A DNA stretch of 64,000 nt from Prevotella merdae (GTDB taxonomy: Bacteria > Bacteroidota > Bacteroidia > Bacteroidales > Bacteroidaceae). Both the position numbers and the translations under genes were made by a program. Below are positions 51,412 to 60,340 of this stretch, piece after piece; the first letter of the stretch is position 1, and each line of letters opens with the position of its first letter. The notes beneath the pieces are model-generated. The model saw nothing but the letters and a program-made list of their open reading frames with translations, searched no databases and was not told where the DNA came from. The stretch covers positions 12,335-76,334 of the forward strand of contig NZ_LT985326.1 of the NCBI RefSeq assembly GCF_900290275.1. The letters run 5' to 3'.

Positions 51412-52373
51412 TACAATATCTTGTAATATTGCTGGATGACACATCTACATCTTTCTGCCATTACTCAAATAACAGGAAAGAACGCAATTTGATGCCACTT
51501 GATATTTTGAAGGCTGGTATTATTTATGCTATGAAAGAAAACCTTAACATCCAATTTGTTTACCCTTGTTATGAGCTGCCCGAAGAGTATCTTAAAGTAA
51601 TTGACAATATAGACCATACCAATATACAGCCTTCGGGTAATGCGGACAATGGAGATGTCATTGTGTTGGACGGTATTAACGATATAAAAACATCCAAGTA
51701 TAAGAAAGGCGGGTCTTATGTCTTACGAATAGACAAGCTATCTTTGTTTACACAAGTAGAAAAGGTATGCAAGTTGCTGCATCAGGTTGACCGTCTGAAT
51801 ATCGTGATGTCTGATGCTGAGACTTTCAAGGACGAAGATACCGAAGCATATAATGGAGTTCTGAAAATGTTGGCAGCAACAATAGAGAGCATCTACATTA
51901 ACGGCAAAAATGTACAATGTAATCTCTTGACCGACAGAATGATGCTTTACAAGATGAACAATTGTGGCGCTGGTGATACAACAATAACCTTGGCACCTAA
52001 TGGAATGTTCTATGTTTGTCCCGCCTTCTATTTTGCAGACGATGAAGATGCTATAGGAAACTTGAATTATAGTATTGGAGACTTGAAGAGTGGATTGGAT
52101 ATAAAAAATTCTCAGTTGTATAAACTAGACCATGCTCCACTATGTCGTAAATGCGATGCTTATCAATGCAAGCGTTGTATTTGGCTGAATCGCAAAATGA
52201 CATACGAGGTGAACACCCCAAGTCATGAACAATGTGTAATGGCCCACTTAGAACGCAATGCAAGCCGCGATTTGTTGCAAAGCATACGTAGGCATGGCAA
52301 TTTCTTACCAGGGCATAATATAAACGAAATAAAATATCTTGATCCTTTTGAAGTGAGAAAGGAAAAGTTATAA
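51408..52373 (+). CDS. CXXX-repeat peptide maturase, SPASM-like without radical SAM motif
   Basis: A 321-residue protein. The C-terminal half has NNCGAGDTTITLAPNGMFYV followed by CPAFYF, then LCRKCDAYQCKRCIWLN and EQCVMAHLERN. This parallels the auxiliary-cluster region of the adjacent radical SAM enzyme (CGAG...G-FYxC and Cys-rich end). The N-terminal half lacks CX3CX2C; only a lone SFCHY stands there. It therefore looks like a radical SAM relative that has lost the catalytic cluster but kept SPASM cluster sites, perhaps as a partner subunit. The start overlaps the upstream stop (ATGA), indicating 1:1 coupled synthesis. Confidence 0.8.
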   Translation: MIQYLVILLDDTSTSFCHYSNNRKERNLMPLDILKAGIIYAMKENLNIQFVYPCYELPEEYLKVIDNIDHTNIQPSGNADNGDVIVLDGINDIKTSKYKKGGSYVLRIDKLSLFTQVEKVCKLLHQVDRLNIVMSDAETFKDEDTEAYNGVLKMLAATIESIYINGKNVQCNLLTDRMMLYKMNNCGAGDTTITLAPNGMFYVCPAFYFADDEDAIGNLNYSIGDLKSGLDIKNSQLYKLDHAPLCRKCDAYQCKRCIWLNRKMTYEVNTPSHEQCVMAHLERNASRDLLQSIRRHGNFLPGHNINEIKYLDPFEVRKEKL

Positions 52374-52395
52374 TAATATTAATAACAATAGAATT

Positions 52396-52671
52396 ATGGC
52401 AATAAAAAAAGTTGTAGGTCAGGTTACACCTGAGGAAAAAAATGAAATACAGCAGTTGTTCGAACGTCGCAATGGCTTGAACGAATTGGCTAAGATATTG
52501 ACACCTGAGAATGCCGATTTGTATGAGAAATTGGTGAAAGACTTAGGCGAAACAGCTTTTAAGTTCCAATCGTGGTGGAACAGAATGGCTGATAAATACC
52601 AATGGGAAAGTACAAACAACGGCAACTGGGAAATTAATTTCGATACATGTGAAATATATTTAGTGGCATAA
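52396..52671 (+). CDS. small CXXX-repeat modification system protein
   Basis: A 91-residue soluble protein ([20 protein letters not shown]) of helical character with a C-terminal strand region ([20 protein letters not shown]). No Cys cluster, no signal and no membrane segment. Its place between maturases and tat genes fits a precursor-binding or adaptor role, comparable to recognition elements of other RiPP systems but not visibly RRE-like. It matches in size the small accessory proteins that go with CXXX-repeat maturases, as I recall. The function is inferred from context. Confidence 0.65.
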   Translation: MAIKKVVGQVTPEEKNEIQQLFERRNGLNELAKILTPENADLYEKLVKDLGETAFKFQSWWNRMADKYQWESTNNGNWEINFDTCEIYLVA

Positions 52672-52675
52672 GGCT

Positions 52676-52939
52676 ATGAGGATAATGTTGTTAATGATAG
52701 GAACATCCGAGTTGCTGCTTATAGCAGCCTTGGTATTGTTGCTCTTTGGCGGTAAGAAATTGCCAGAGATGATGAAGGGATTGGGACAAGGTGTTCGTAG
52801 TTTTAAAGATGGAATGAAAGACGTTTCGGATGAGAACGTACATGAGCCACAATCTAGCCAACAAATGCAAGCAACGGATGAAGCTTCTGATAAAAATAAG
52901 GAGCAAACAGAATATAAAAAGAAAGAGAATGAAAAATAA
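52676..52939 (+). CDS. tatA: TatA/E-type twin-arginine translocase subunit
   Basis: This 87-residue protein has an N-terminal membrane helix ([20 protein letters not shown], about 9-28), then the TatA hinge and amphipathic helix [20 protein letters not shown]. The FGxKKLPE sequence is diagnostic. The tail is polar and Lys/Glu/Gln-rich. TatA oligomers form the translocating channel with TatC. There is no separate TatB, so this subunit may do both jobs as in minimal TatAC systems. It starts 4 bases after the preceding gene and overlaps tatC by 11 bases. Confidence 0.92.
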   Translation: MRIMLLMIGTSELLLIAALVLLLFGGKKLPEMMKGLGQGVRSFKDGMKDVSDENVHEPQSSQQMQATDEASDKNKEQTEYKKKENEK

Positions 52940-53720
52940 TCAGAATGATAATCTGATGACTTTTGGGGAGCATCTTGAGGTATTCCGCAAGATGCTCTTT
53001 CGCATCATTGGCATTACGGTTTGCTTGACAGTATTTATTTTTTGCGCAAAAGAAACCACATTCAATTTGTTGTTAGCCCCATGCGACAATCATTTCATTA
53101 CTTATCGTTTAATAGAGGACTTTTTGGGACAAATGGGTATGGATTTTCATTTCGATCATTACTCAATCCAAATGATAAATACCGAATTGTCAAGCCAGTT
53201 CATAACTCATGTTTCTACATCTGTGTATCTGTCATTGCTATTAGTTTCTCCTTATATCGTAGTAGAGCTATACCACTACATTGCTCCAGCATTATATGAT
53301 AACGAGCGTCGATACTCTGTGTCTGTGGCAACTGCCATATACCTTTTGTTCATCTTAGGAGTGCTGATGAGCTACTTTGTGTTGTTTCCTTTTGCCTTGC
53401 GTTTCTTGGGCACTTATCAGGTAGCGGCAAGTGTGGTGAATCAGATTAATCTGGATTCATACATTTCTACATTTGTAACATTAACACTTATGATGGGATT
53501 GGTTTTCCAACTGCCCATCATGTCATTTTTCTTGGCAAAGATGGGAATATTGCAGGCCACATTTATGAAGAAATATCGTCGGCATGCACTTGTACTAATA
53601 GGCATTGTAGCTGCTGTGATTACACCTCCCGACCTATTCACTTGCTTTATGGTTATGATGCCAATGTATGGATTATACGAACTAAGCATATTGATAGTGG
53701 AACGGATAAAAACTATATAA
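52929..53720 (+). CDS. tatC: TatC twin-arginine translocase receptor
   Basis: A 263-residue protein from ATG 52929. [20 protein letters not shown] is the conserved N-terminal TatC signature with the E-H-L-E-x-x-R pattern that contacts the twin-arginine motif. Six hydrophobic segments follow, with [20 protein letters not shown] before the third and [17 protein letters not shown] (conserved FQ.P) later. TatC recognises RR signals at the inner membrane. A longer upstream frame exists inside tatA, but homology begins at [18 protein letters not shown] terminator lies 50 bases downstream. Confidence 0.93.
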   Translation: MKNNQNDNLMTFGEHLEVFRKMLFRIIGITVCLTVFIFCAKETTFNLLLAPCDNHFITYRLIEDFLGQMGMDFHFDHYSIQMINTELSSQFITHVSTSVYLSLLLVSPYIVVELYHYIAPALYDNERRYSVSVATAIYLLFILGVLMSYFVLFPFALRFLGTYQVAASVVNQINLDSYISTFVTLTLMMGLVFQLPIMSFFLAKMGILQATFMKKYRRHALVLIGIVAAVITPPDLFTCFMVMMPMYGLYELSILIVERIKTI

Positions 53721-53769
53721 CATAACGTGAGTTCGACGAAATACAAGTGTCTGAAAATCGCACAAAAAA

Positions 53770-53795
53770 GCAAGTGTCATATATTTGACACTTGC
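53770..53795. terminator. shared intrinsic terminator of convergent genes
   Basis: GCAAGTGTCA (53770-53779) and TGACACTTGC (53786-53795) pair perfectly. A T-run follows on the minus strand (from the A-run at 53764-53769), fitting termination of the leftward metE-like gene. On the plus strand a weaker T-rich stretch follows and could end the tat operon. Confidence 0.8.
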
Positions 53796-53839
53796 ATTTC
53801 CATAGTAATCAATCTGCTATTTTTACAATACGGCCTCCC

Positions 53840-54925
53840 TTATCCCCATACTTTCTCCGAGATACGCTTTACAAGTTGTAGTTTTGCCCATTGCTGCTCA
53901 ACAGTAAGCTTATTACCAATTGCACAAGAGGCGAAACCACATTGTGGCGAGAGCGAAAGGCGCTCCAATGGTATGTATTTGGCAGCCTCGTGGATGCGAG
54001 CTATAACTTCGTCTTCGTCTTCAAGTTCAGGGCGCTTTGTGGTTATCAGTCCGAGTACCACATGCTTGTCAGGACTAACCTTTGCTAAAGGCTCAAAGCC
54101 ACCAGAGCGCTCATCGTCGTATTCAAGATATAGCACATCTACATTCTCGCGAGCAAAAGCCCTATCGGCTACAGAGTCGTAGGCACCACTATTAAACCAT
54201 GTGGAATGATAGTTACCACGGCAAATGTGTGTTGCCACTACCAAATCTGCAGGACGCCCTTCTATAGCGAGGTTGTTGACTGTTAGTAGCTGTTCTTTTA
54301 CATCATCGAGGTTGCTACCTAATTCCTTATATCGCTGTGATGAAATAGAATTTGAACTACCTAAAATTGCTCCCCACGAGCAATCATCAAGTTGGAGATA
54401 TCTACCTCCTACGGCATAGAACTGACGAATGAAATCCTGGTATACAGCAGCAATATCGTTTATAAGGTCATTGATATTAGGATATATGGCTCTTGTGCCA
54501 AGGAAGTTCTTGGGTAGATTGAGCTGTTGGAATAGCTGTGCTGGCGCAGGAATGGTGAGTTTTGCGATATGCTTGTCGTCTTCATATTTCTTTAGCTTCT
54601 TGTAAGCCTCGATGAATGGATGAGGCTGTGCAGTAAGTTTGCCTGTGAGATAAACTTTGTCAAGACGTGCTGTCTCGCCATTGAAGGCTATATCGCCACC
54701 AGGCTCATGGGTAACACCACCAAAACCCCAGAAGAAATCAAGGTGCCAGAATATGCGATTAAATTCTCCATCTGTGATGAGGGTATAGCCTAATTCCTTC
54801 TGCTTCTCTACAAGTTGTGCTACGTATTCGTCGCGATTGCTATCGTTGAGATCTGCTGGACGAAGAAAACTGCCTACGAAATCAGCTCGCTGTGGAACCT
54901 GAATACCATTAATAGTCTTTGTCAT
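53840..54925 (-). CDS. MetE-like cobalamin-independent methyltransferase (C-terminal-domain type)
   Basis: This 361-residue protein corresponds to the catalytic C-terminal barrel of MetE, as in YxjG/YxjH-type enzymes. Metal and substrate residues are seen in ATHICRGNYHSTWF (H233, C235) and SLSPQCGFASC (C329, C334), which form the zinc-thiolate site. YLQLDDCSWG and VLYLEYDDERSGGF are core strands. It likely methylates homocysteine with a methyl donor other than the usual triglutamate folate chain, a step in methionine supply. It is divergent from an Lrp-type regulator that probably controls it. Confidence 0.88.
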   Translation of the reverse strand: MTKTINGIQVPQRADFVGSFLRPADLNDSNRDEYVAQLVEKQKELGYTLITDGEFNRIFWHLDFFWGFGGVTHEPGGDIAFNGETARLDKVYLTGKLTAQPHPFIEAYKKLKKYEDDKHIAKLTIPAPAQLFQQLNLPKNFLGTRAIYPNINDLINDIAAVYQDFIRQFYAVGGRYLQLDDCSWGAILGSSNSISSQRYKELGSNLDDVKEQLLTVNNLAIEGRPADLVVATHICRGNYHSTWFNSGAYDSVADRAFARENVDVLYLEYDDERSGGFEPLAKVSPDKHVVLGLITTKRPELEDEDEVIARIHEAAKYIPLERLSLSPQCGFASCAIGNKLTVEQQWAKLQLVKRISEKVWG

Positions 54926-54964
54926 AATTGTTGTTTGTTTTTATTGTTATCATTTTTTCGTTTG

Positions 54965-54995
54965 CAAAGGTATGATAGTTGCGTGCTTCGGCAAA
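54965..54995 (-). promoter_or_regulatory. promoter of metE-like gene
   Basis: On the minus strand a -33 TTTG (54992-54995), a 19-base spacer and -7 TACCTTTG (54965-54972) match the Bacteroidetes promoter consensus. It lies 40 bases before the ATG at 54925. Confidence 0.75.
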
Positions 54996-55000
54996 GAATA

Positions 55001-55032
55001 TTTGGTGAGTTAAGGAAAATATGCTACTTTTG
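55001..55032 (+). promoter_or_regulatory. promoter of lrp-like gene
   Basis: -33 TTTG (55001-55004), a 20-base spacer and -7 TACTTTTG (55025-55032) on the plus strand. It is back to back with the metE-like promoter, the two -33 boxes being 5 bases apart, an ideal site for one regulator to control both. Confidence 0.78.
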
Positions 55033-55074
55033 TGCTCGAAAACTTTGTAATAACAGAATATTATTCGGTGAAAA

Positions 55075-55551
55075 ATGAAATTCTCGGAACTTGATAGTAT
55101 AGATCGCAAGATATTGCACATCCTTCAAGAGGATAGTACGCTTACAGTAAAAGAACTTGCTATGAGGGTTAATCTCTCAACCTCGCCCACCTTCGACCGC
55201 CAAAAGCGATTGGAGCGTGAGGGCTTTATCAAAGGCTATCATGCCATACTCGATGCTAAGAAGACAGACAATGGTATGACGGTATTGTGTAATATGCGCC
55301 TTAAGCGCCATTCGCAAATGCTGATGGATGACTTTATGGAGGCGATACAAGATATAGAAGAAATCACCGAGTGCTATAATACGAGTGGTGAATATGACTT
55401 CACGCTGAAAATACAAACTCGCGATATGGAGTCATACCAAGAGTTTATGCGCACCAAGCTTGGCAATATCGATAGCGTAGGCTATTTCCATAGTGTATTC
55501 GTTATGAAAGAAGTGAAGAATACACATGGTGTGCCTGTAAAAATGGGGTAG
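55075..55551 (+). CDS. Lrp/AsnC-family transcriptional regulator
   Basis: This 158-residue protein has an N-terminal HTH (SIDRKILHILQEDSTLTVKE, then LAMRVNLSTSPTFDRQKRLE) and a C-terminal RAM/Lrp_AsnC effector domain (MTVLCNMRLKRHSQMLMDDF, then GEYDFTLKIQTRDMESYQEF). Lrp-type proteins sense amino acids and bind promoter DNA as octamers. The divergent arrangement with the metE-like gene suggests it responds to methionine or a related amino acid and regulates both. It has its own consensus promoter 43 bases upstream. Confidence 0.92.
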   Translation: MKFSELDSIDRKILHILQEDSTLTVKELAMRVNLSTSPTFDRQKRLEREGFIKGYHAILDAKKTDNGMTVLCNMRLKRHSQMLMDDFMEAIQDIEEITECYNTSGEYDFTLKIQTRDMESYQEFMRTKLGNIDSVGYFHSVFVMKEVKNTHGVPVKMG

Positions 55552-55778
55552 AATGGTTCAGCTTATCTTTGCAGATGAACTTTTGATAGCATCTCTGCAG
55601 ATTAGAATTAACAGAGTATTGAATATTTGTTTATATTGCGGATTTTCATAGATTTTCCACAACAAAAATACAATTATTTATTGAAACATACAAGCTTTTT
55701 AATATCGTATTTGGCATTAATAGAATAATGTCAAATACGAATATCATATAAGTACATTTTGCATTCTGCAAACGCTTA

Positions 55779-56063
55779 TTACAACCCTGCAAAATACGTC
55801 TTCAATGCCTCCACATATTTCATCATGGCATTGCGCCCCGTGTCTGTCATCTTGCAGATGGTTCGGGGTTTTACGCCCGAGCCATCTGTTGTCTTTGATA
55901 TATAGCCTGCTGTGACCAGTTTGTCCAACTGTACACTAAGGTTGCCTGCCGTCGATTCTGTCTTTTCCTTGATATAGTTGAAGTCTGCTTCCTCTACATT
56001 CAGCAGAATCGACATTACGGCAAGACGCAACTGGCTATGGAGTAATGGATCCAACTCTTTCAT
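55779..56063 (-). CDS. winged-helix transcriptional regulator (copy 1)
   Basis: This 94-residue protein is a single winged-helix domain of the MarR/HTH_34 type: LHSQLRLAVMSILLNVEEAD, FNYIKEKTESTAGNLSVQLD, KLVTAGYISKTTDGSGVKPR. It has no effector domain. Its ATG overlaps the membrane-protein stop in a TAATG arrangement, so it is translated by coupling. Such pairs of a small HTH protein and a membrane protein occur widely in Bacteroidetes. The palindromes in the shared promoter are its likely operators. Confidence 0.85.
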   Translation of the reverse strand: MKELDPLLHSQLRLAVMSILLNVEEADFNYIKEKTESTAGNLSVQLDKLVTAGYISKTTDGSGVKPRTICKMTDTGRNAMMKYVEALKTYFAGL

Positions 56064-56689
56064 TATTGTTGCTTTTTTGCTTTGAAGTTAAGGATATGTC
56101 CGGGGATGATAAGGGTAATGACAAAGGACAAGACCATATGTCCCATCTGCATAATACTGATAACTTGTTCACCACAAACAAAGTCGCGAAGCAGTCCTGT
56201 ACCAATCACTACACCAAGAAGTCCGCACATCTGTATCGACTTCTCCTTAAGTATTACGCCAGTGGTGTATGTGCCTATACCCGGCAACAACATACCCAAC
56301 AAAAACATTCCATTCCAACTCCTTACTTCTCCGAAATGTAAAAGGCAGCTAATGGCGTAGACTGCAAACACGGCACTAATAATTGCCCACACCTTATTTA
56401 TAGTGTTGCTTGCATAAGTGCTTGCCACATGACTCTTGCGCTTTGCCTTGTAGGTCTTTATGCCTGAGGCTGTGAATCCTGCTATAGGTATGGCCATGTA
56501 CAGCCAAGCAAATCTTGGGTCGTTGGTTGCGAGCAGCATGACGATTACTGCCAGCGATATTGCTGCACTAAGGTAGCCCCACATAAGGAAACTGTCACCA
56601 TTGCCTACAGACAAATCCTTCTTTGTCTGATTTATCATTCGAGTGATAAGCTCAAGACTCTCCTGCTCCGAAATCTTCTTCTCTTCCAT
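56063..56689 (-). CDS. membrane protein co-transcribed with regulator (copy 1)
   Basis: This 208-residue protein has a cytoplasmic N-terminal helix (EEKKISEQESLELITRMINQ) and about five to six membrane segments (FLMWGYLSAAISLAVIVMLL, WAIISAVFAVYAISCLLHFG, GMFLLGMLLPGIGTYTTGVI, MGHMVLSFVITLIIPGHIL). It ends in a basic tail. No enzyme motif is seen. It may sense a membrane signal or be the regulated output of the paired HTH protein. It is the first gene of the two-gene operon, 169 bases from the promoter -7 box. Confidence 0.8.
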   Translation of the reverse strand: MEEKKISEQESLELITRMINQTKKDLSVGNGDSFLMWGYLSAAISLAVIVMLLATNDPRFAWLYMAIPIAGFTASGIKTYKAKRKSHVASTYASNTINKVWAIISAVFAVYAISCLLHFGEVRSWNGMFLLGMLLPGIGTYTTGVILKEKSIQMCGLLGVVIGTGLLRDFVCGEQVISIMQMGHMVLSFVITLIIPGHILNFKAKKQQ

Positions 56690-56756
56690 TTTTTCTTACT
56701 TTATTGCGACACACTTATTGCCTATATCAAACGCGATGTGCCAGGTTAAACACTTA

Positions 56757-56771
56757 GTTTATTTTATAAAC
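56757..56771. promoter_or_regulatory. second operator palindrome
   Basis: GTTTATTTTATAAAC is a perfect 6-3-6 palindrome in the leader of the membrane-protein/regulator operon. It is identical to the one in the promoter spacer 100 bases upstream, with flanking bases also conserved. Confidence 0.6.
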
Positions 56772-56857
56772 CATCTTTGGAAAAAGAGAAGCAAGGAGGT
56801 CGACTCTCACTTGCTTTAGCCAGCATTATTCTCTTCTAACACTAATGATTATGGTTG

Positions 56858-56889
56858 CAAATTTAGCTTAGTTTATTTTATAAACCAAA
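56858..56889 (-). promoter_or_regulatory. promoter with operator in spacer
   Basis: On the minus strand -33 TTTG (56886-56889), a 20-base spacer and -7 TAAATTTG (56858-56865) fit the consensus. The palindrome GTTTATTTTATAAAC (56871-56885) fills most of the spacer, so a repressor bound there would block the promoter. Confidence 0.7.
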
Positions 56890-56935
56890 TGATTTGCAAT
56901 AAAATAGCCATTATTTAACCTTTGTTTACAATAAA

Positions 56936-58081
56936 TTATAACTTTGCTATTTGCTCAGCAACGTTTAGTGCCATAGCCGTTTCTCCTGGCAGATAGAACA
57001 TGTCTTTGCGTCTTTGCAGTTCTTCATATAGTTGCAAGGCTTTCTTTTCATTTTTGTTATGCAATAGTTCTATGGCATAAAGAGCAGCCAACTTGCATGG
57101 CGAGTATTTGTAGTTGCTCGTTGTATATTTTTCTGCTTGTTTTGTCCACAGTTTCTCCACTATGTCTTGTCTGTTCTGTGTCAGCAATTCAGTGAGGATA
57201 TGCTCACTGGCAGTTTCCAAAGAAAAAAGCAAAGGTAGCTTTGGTTTTACATTGTTAAGTTGTTCGTATGCAATACATGCTTCATTCCAAAGTCCTTCGT
57301 CCTCAAGTAGTGAGATGTAGGAAATATACGAAACAATGCCAAAGTAGTCGTTGCCTCCAGTTGGTAGCTCGCTGCTAAACCATTCTTTAGGCATGTCCTT
57401 TGGCCGGCTACCATGTCCCAACTCACCGATTATCTGAAGAGAGCGTATAAAGAGTCTGCGGTTTATTGCGCTACGGCTAAGCATAAGTATGTTGCGTCCA
57501 TCGTTGTTTATTCCTGCCCCCATATTCATTGGTATTCCGTTGAGTAGAGCTGAAGCAATTCCAGCAAATGCCATTAGTGTGAAGAACAATGAGCCAACAA
57601 TGCCCATATCCGTATACTTAACAACTATAATACTTATTAAAGTCAATAGGATGTTAGTAGCAACGCCTCCAGCATTATACCAAAAGTATGGTGTTGAGTC
57701 TTGCGCAACATCAATGTCTTTGTCAAGATACATTACGCATTGTCCACCTGTTCCTACAATATCGTATTGTCGCCATTGTAATCCATTATTTGTTTTTACG
57801 AGGGCATATTTGAAGAATCTGATAGAGAAGAACTTATAATTAGTGGCAAGACCTCCAATCATGTGGCCGACTTCATGAAGCAGGATTTGCAGGATGAATG
57901 CCACGAATGCCAACATACATGATAAAGCTATCGAACCAGCAAGCTTCGCTGCATCCACCTTGTGAGATACAACATCAAGAGCCTCCTTTCCATCAATTAA
58001 ATATGCCACTAATACAGCGATGGCTATACCGATTAAGCTACCACATAGTATTCCTGCCAAAAGTTTCAATATTCTTTTCAT
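56936..58081 (-). CDS. M50-like membrane metalloprotease with long soluble C-terminus
   Basis: A 381-residue protein. The zinc motif HExxH is in QILLHEVGHMIGGL (H69-H73), inside hydrophobic segments (LAGSIALSCMLAFVAFILQI). A later MNMGAGINNDGRNILML segment supplies the NxxxxDG-type third ligand (N..DG). This is the M50 site-2 protease pattern. The last 180 residues are soluble and helical, possibly TPR-like (EALYDEL- and LLHNKNEKKALQLYEELQRR), and unusual for S2P. It may cleave a membrane-bound regulator or peptide. It stands alone on the minus strand, upstream of the regulator pair. Confidence 0.8.
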   Translation of the reverse strand: MKRILKLLAGILCGSLIGIAIAVLVAYLIDGKEALDVVSHKVDAAKLAGSIALSCMLAFVAFILQILLHEVGHMIGGLATNYKFFSIRFFKYALVKTNNGLQWRQYDIVGTGGQCVMYLDKDIDVAQDSTPYFWYNAGGVATNILLTLISIIVVKYTDMGIVGSLFFTLMAFAGIASALLNGIPMNMGAGINNDGRNILMLSRSAINRRLFIRSLQIIGELGHGSRPKDMPKEWFSSELPTGGNDYFGIVSYISYISLLEDEGLWNEACIAYEQLNNVKPKLPLLFSLETASEHILTELLTQNRQDIVEKLWTKQAEKYTTSNYKYSPCKLAALYAIELLHNKNEKKALQLYEELQRRKDMFYLPGETAMALNVAEQIAKL

Positions 58082-58190
58082 TTTACTATTTTTTTGTGTG
58101 CAAATATACTGATTTCTATATTAAAGTGCAAATTCTTTAATAAAAAATCATATTAAGTGTAATGACTGAGAACCTAACAAGAGTAATGCT

Positions 58191-60236
58191 TTATTTCATA
58201 ATACCATTATCCGTATCATGCAGGTTTATCTTCTTTTCTGCCGACTTATGCTTGCTGCCTCGGCTCAGTCGCCATGATATATTCAGTGTTACGAGATTGC
58301 CACTATCTTTAGAATAACCAATAGTGTGTTTATACAGATTGCGGTTGAGCAATTCGTTCTCGTACGACTTATGATTGCTATCGAAGGGATTAGCCCATGA
58401 CAATGAGAACTGCAAGTCGCGCCATGTGTAGTAGGCTTTTAGAACAGAATAAGCTTCGTTGTAGCCTTTAGATTCGCCCTCCAAGAATCTATTGCCGTTA
58501 TCTATGTATCCTTGCAATGTGAAGTGGCCGAGATAAGCCGTGATACTGCCTGCATAAAACCATGAGGTGTAGCAATGTGTATAATCGTAGCCGAAATTGA
58601 AACATCTATATATTCCGCCATTGGCAGCAATCTGAAGTTTTTCGGGCAAGAGCCAATAGCTGGCGTACGCATAGACATCCAATACATCAATATCCTTTTG
58701 GTTTATCTGGGTATAAATAAACTGATTGTCGTCCGTTCGCTCATAGTGAGCCATATTAGGTTTTAGACATTGTTTATAATACCCTTCAACGAAGGTCTGC
58801 AAGCGATTATTATTATACGAGAACTGCAATCGATGCTCCATATCGTGCGAAGGTTTCAGGTCAGGATTACCCACAGTCCATTCCATACTATTTATGCGAA
58901 CCATTGCGTCGCTCGTCATGGCTATACGGGAAACTTTGTCCTGCATCTGATAGGTATAGCTCAACTGCATGCTGTTATTGATCTGATATGTAAGAGAAGC
59001 CTTTGGGTGAAAGGTCCAGAAGTTATATCTGTGCCCATTCTGGGTGTAATGGATATAACTTGTACCCACCCCCAATGTGTAGCTAAAAGGTTGGAACATA
59101 CCCTTGATTTCTGCAAAGGCATACAGGCGGTTGTTGTTGGGCTTGGTCAAAACGGAAGCGTCGCCAAGATAGTCGTTCTTGATGTATTTTTAACTGTTAT
59201 TCAAGCCTGTAGAGAAAGTAAAAGGCTTCAGTCGGTTCTCGTAGATTATCTCAGTAAGCAGAGAAGCTGTCTTGCCATCCACATCATATTGATAAGGCGT
59301 ACCCTCGTCATAATAGCTACTTGTCTGTGTGGATATATAGGTACCTACGGCATTGGCTGTGATGGATTGGCATGGGGTGAGCTGACGAAAGAAATAAATA
59401 TCCAATACAGGCGAAAGGCTTTTGTCTTTCGCTCTACTTGTTGCTCTATATTGGCGAGTGCCATCCGTGATGTCCTTAACAGTATAATTGTCGGGAGCGT
59501 TGTTGAATGCTCCGCTCAATGACGCCTGGAAGACTGTGGCTGTAGAGTCTGCCCAATTATAGGTTAGTTTTGCATCATGAGATATGGATTTACGAAGCGA
59601 CTCCACATCGTTTCGCTCAATAGTGTAGATACTGCCGTCAGTCAAGGTGTATTCTGCCAACTGCTTGCTCTTTGAACCTTTTGTTTTGTATCCGCTCACA
59701 CCATACGAAAGCGACCATTCACTCTTTCCGCGGTTCCACTTACCATACACCATACCATCACCTTGCAACGTAGTAAGTGCCGAGGCAAGGTCCGTGCCGA
59801 TAGTATATCCACTCTCGTTTCTGCGTGTGACAATATCTATAACATAGGCTATGCCATCACCATAACGAACACCAGGATTGTTTATAAAGTCTATCTTCGT
59901 GATATCCTTTGGATTGAGAGCCAACATCTCCTGTTTGCCAACCACGATACCATTTATTCTAATTTGAACTCCTCCCCTATTATCTATGGCAGTAATAGAA
60001 TGGCTGATATTGTCGACACGAAGATTGGCAAGTGTGAGTTTCTCAAGAATGCTATAGCCATTGTTCGAAGCTTGCTTCTGTGCATCGGTAGGATAAATTA
60101 TCATACCGTCAGCCTTGTTCACAACCTTGGCTGCTTTTACTGTTACTTCGTCGAGTGTGATTGTCTTCTCCACATCCTGAGCATAAGCGCAGAATGTGGA
60201 AGACAGAATAATTGAAAGTGTAACCAATCGTTTCAT
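58191..60236 (-). pseudogene. outer-membrane beta-barrel protein broken by one stop codon
   Basis: The 5' part starts at 60236 with a signal peptide (MKRLVTLSIILSSTFCAYAQ). It continues with a TonB-plug-like region (LDEVTVKAAKVVNKADGMII, INGIVVGKQEMLALNPKDIT) and barrel strands, and ends at a TAA (59190-59192). The same frame then continues without shift to 58191 with more barrel strands (SYTYQMQDKVSRIAM, ELLNRNLYKHTIGYSKDSGN). So only one codon differs from an intact gene of about 680 residues, typical of the OMP_b-brl_3 family. The family lies next to membrane-bound OmpR-type regulators in Bacteroidales, as here. Confidence 0.85.
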
Positions 60237-60340
60237 TTGCACCATGTTTTTTGTTTTTGATGCAAATTTATATTCTCCTTGCAAGAAAGCCAATTATCCA
60301 GGCTGACATCTCCCTGACAATTGACTGACAACAAACCTAT

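Larger units (their letters stand above)
55636..56940. repeat. long direct repeat, copy 1
   Basis: This stretch recurs at 62762-64000. By eye I count about eight substitutions across the coding and leader parts, plus an approximately 90-base difference near the left end. It includes the regulator gene, the membrane-protein gene and the promoter/operator region. The left shared edge begins at TTGCGGATTTTCATAGATTT. Confidence 0.9.
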
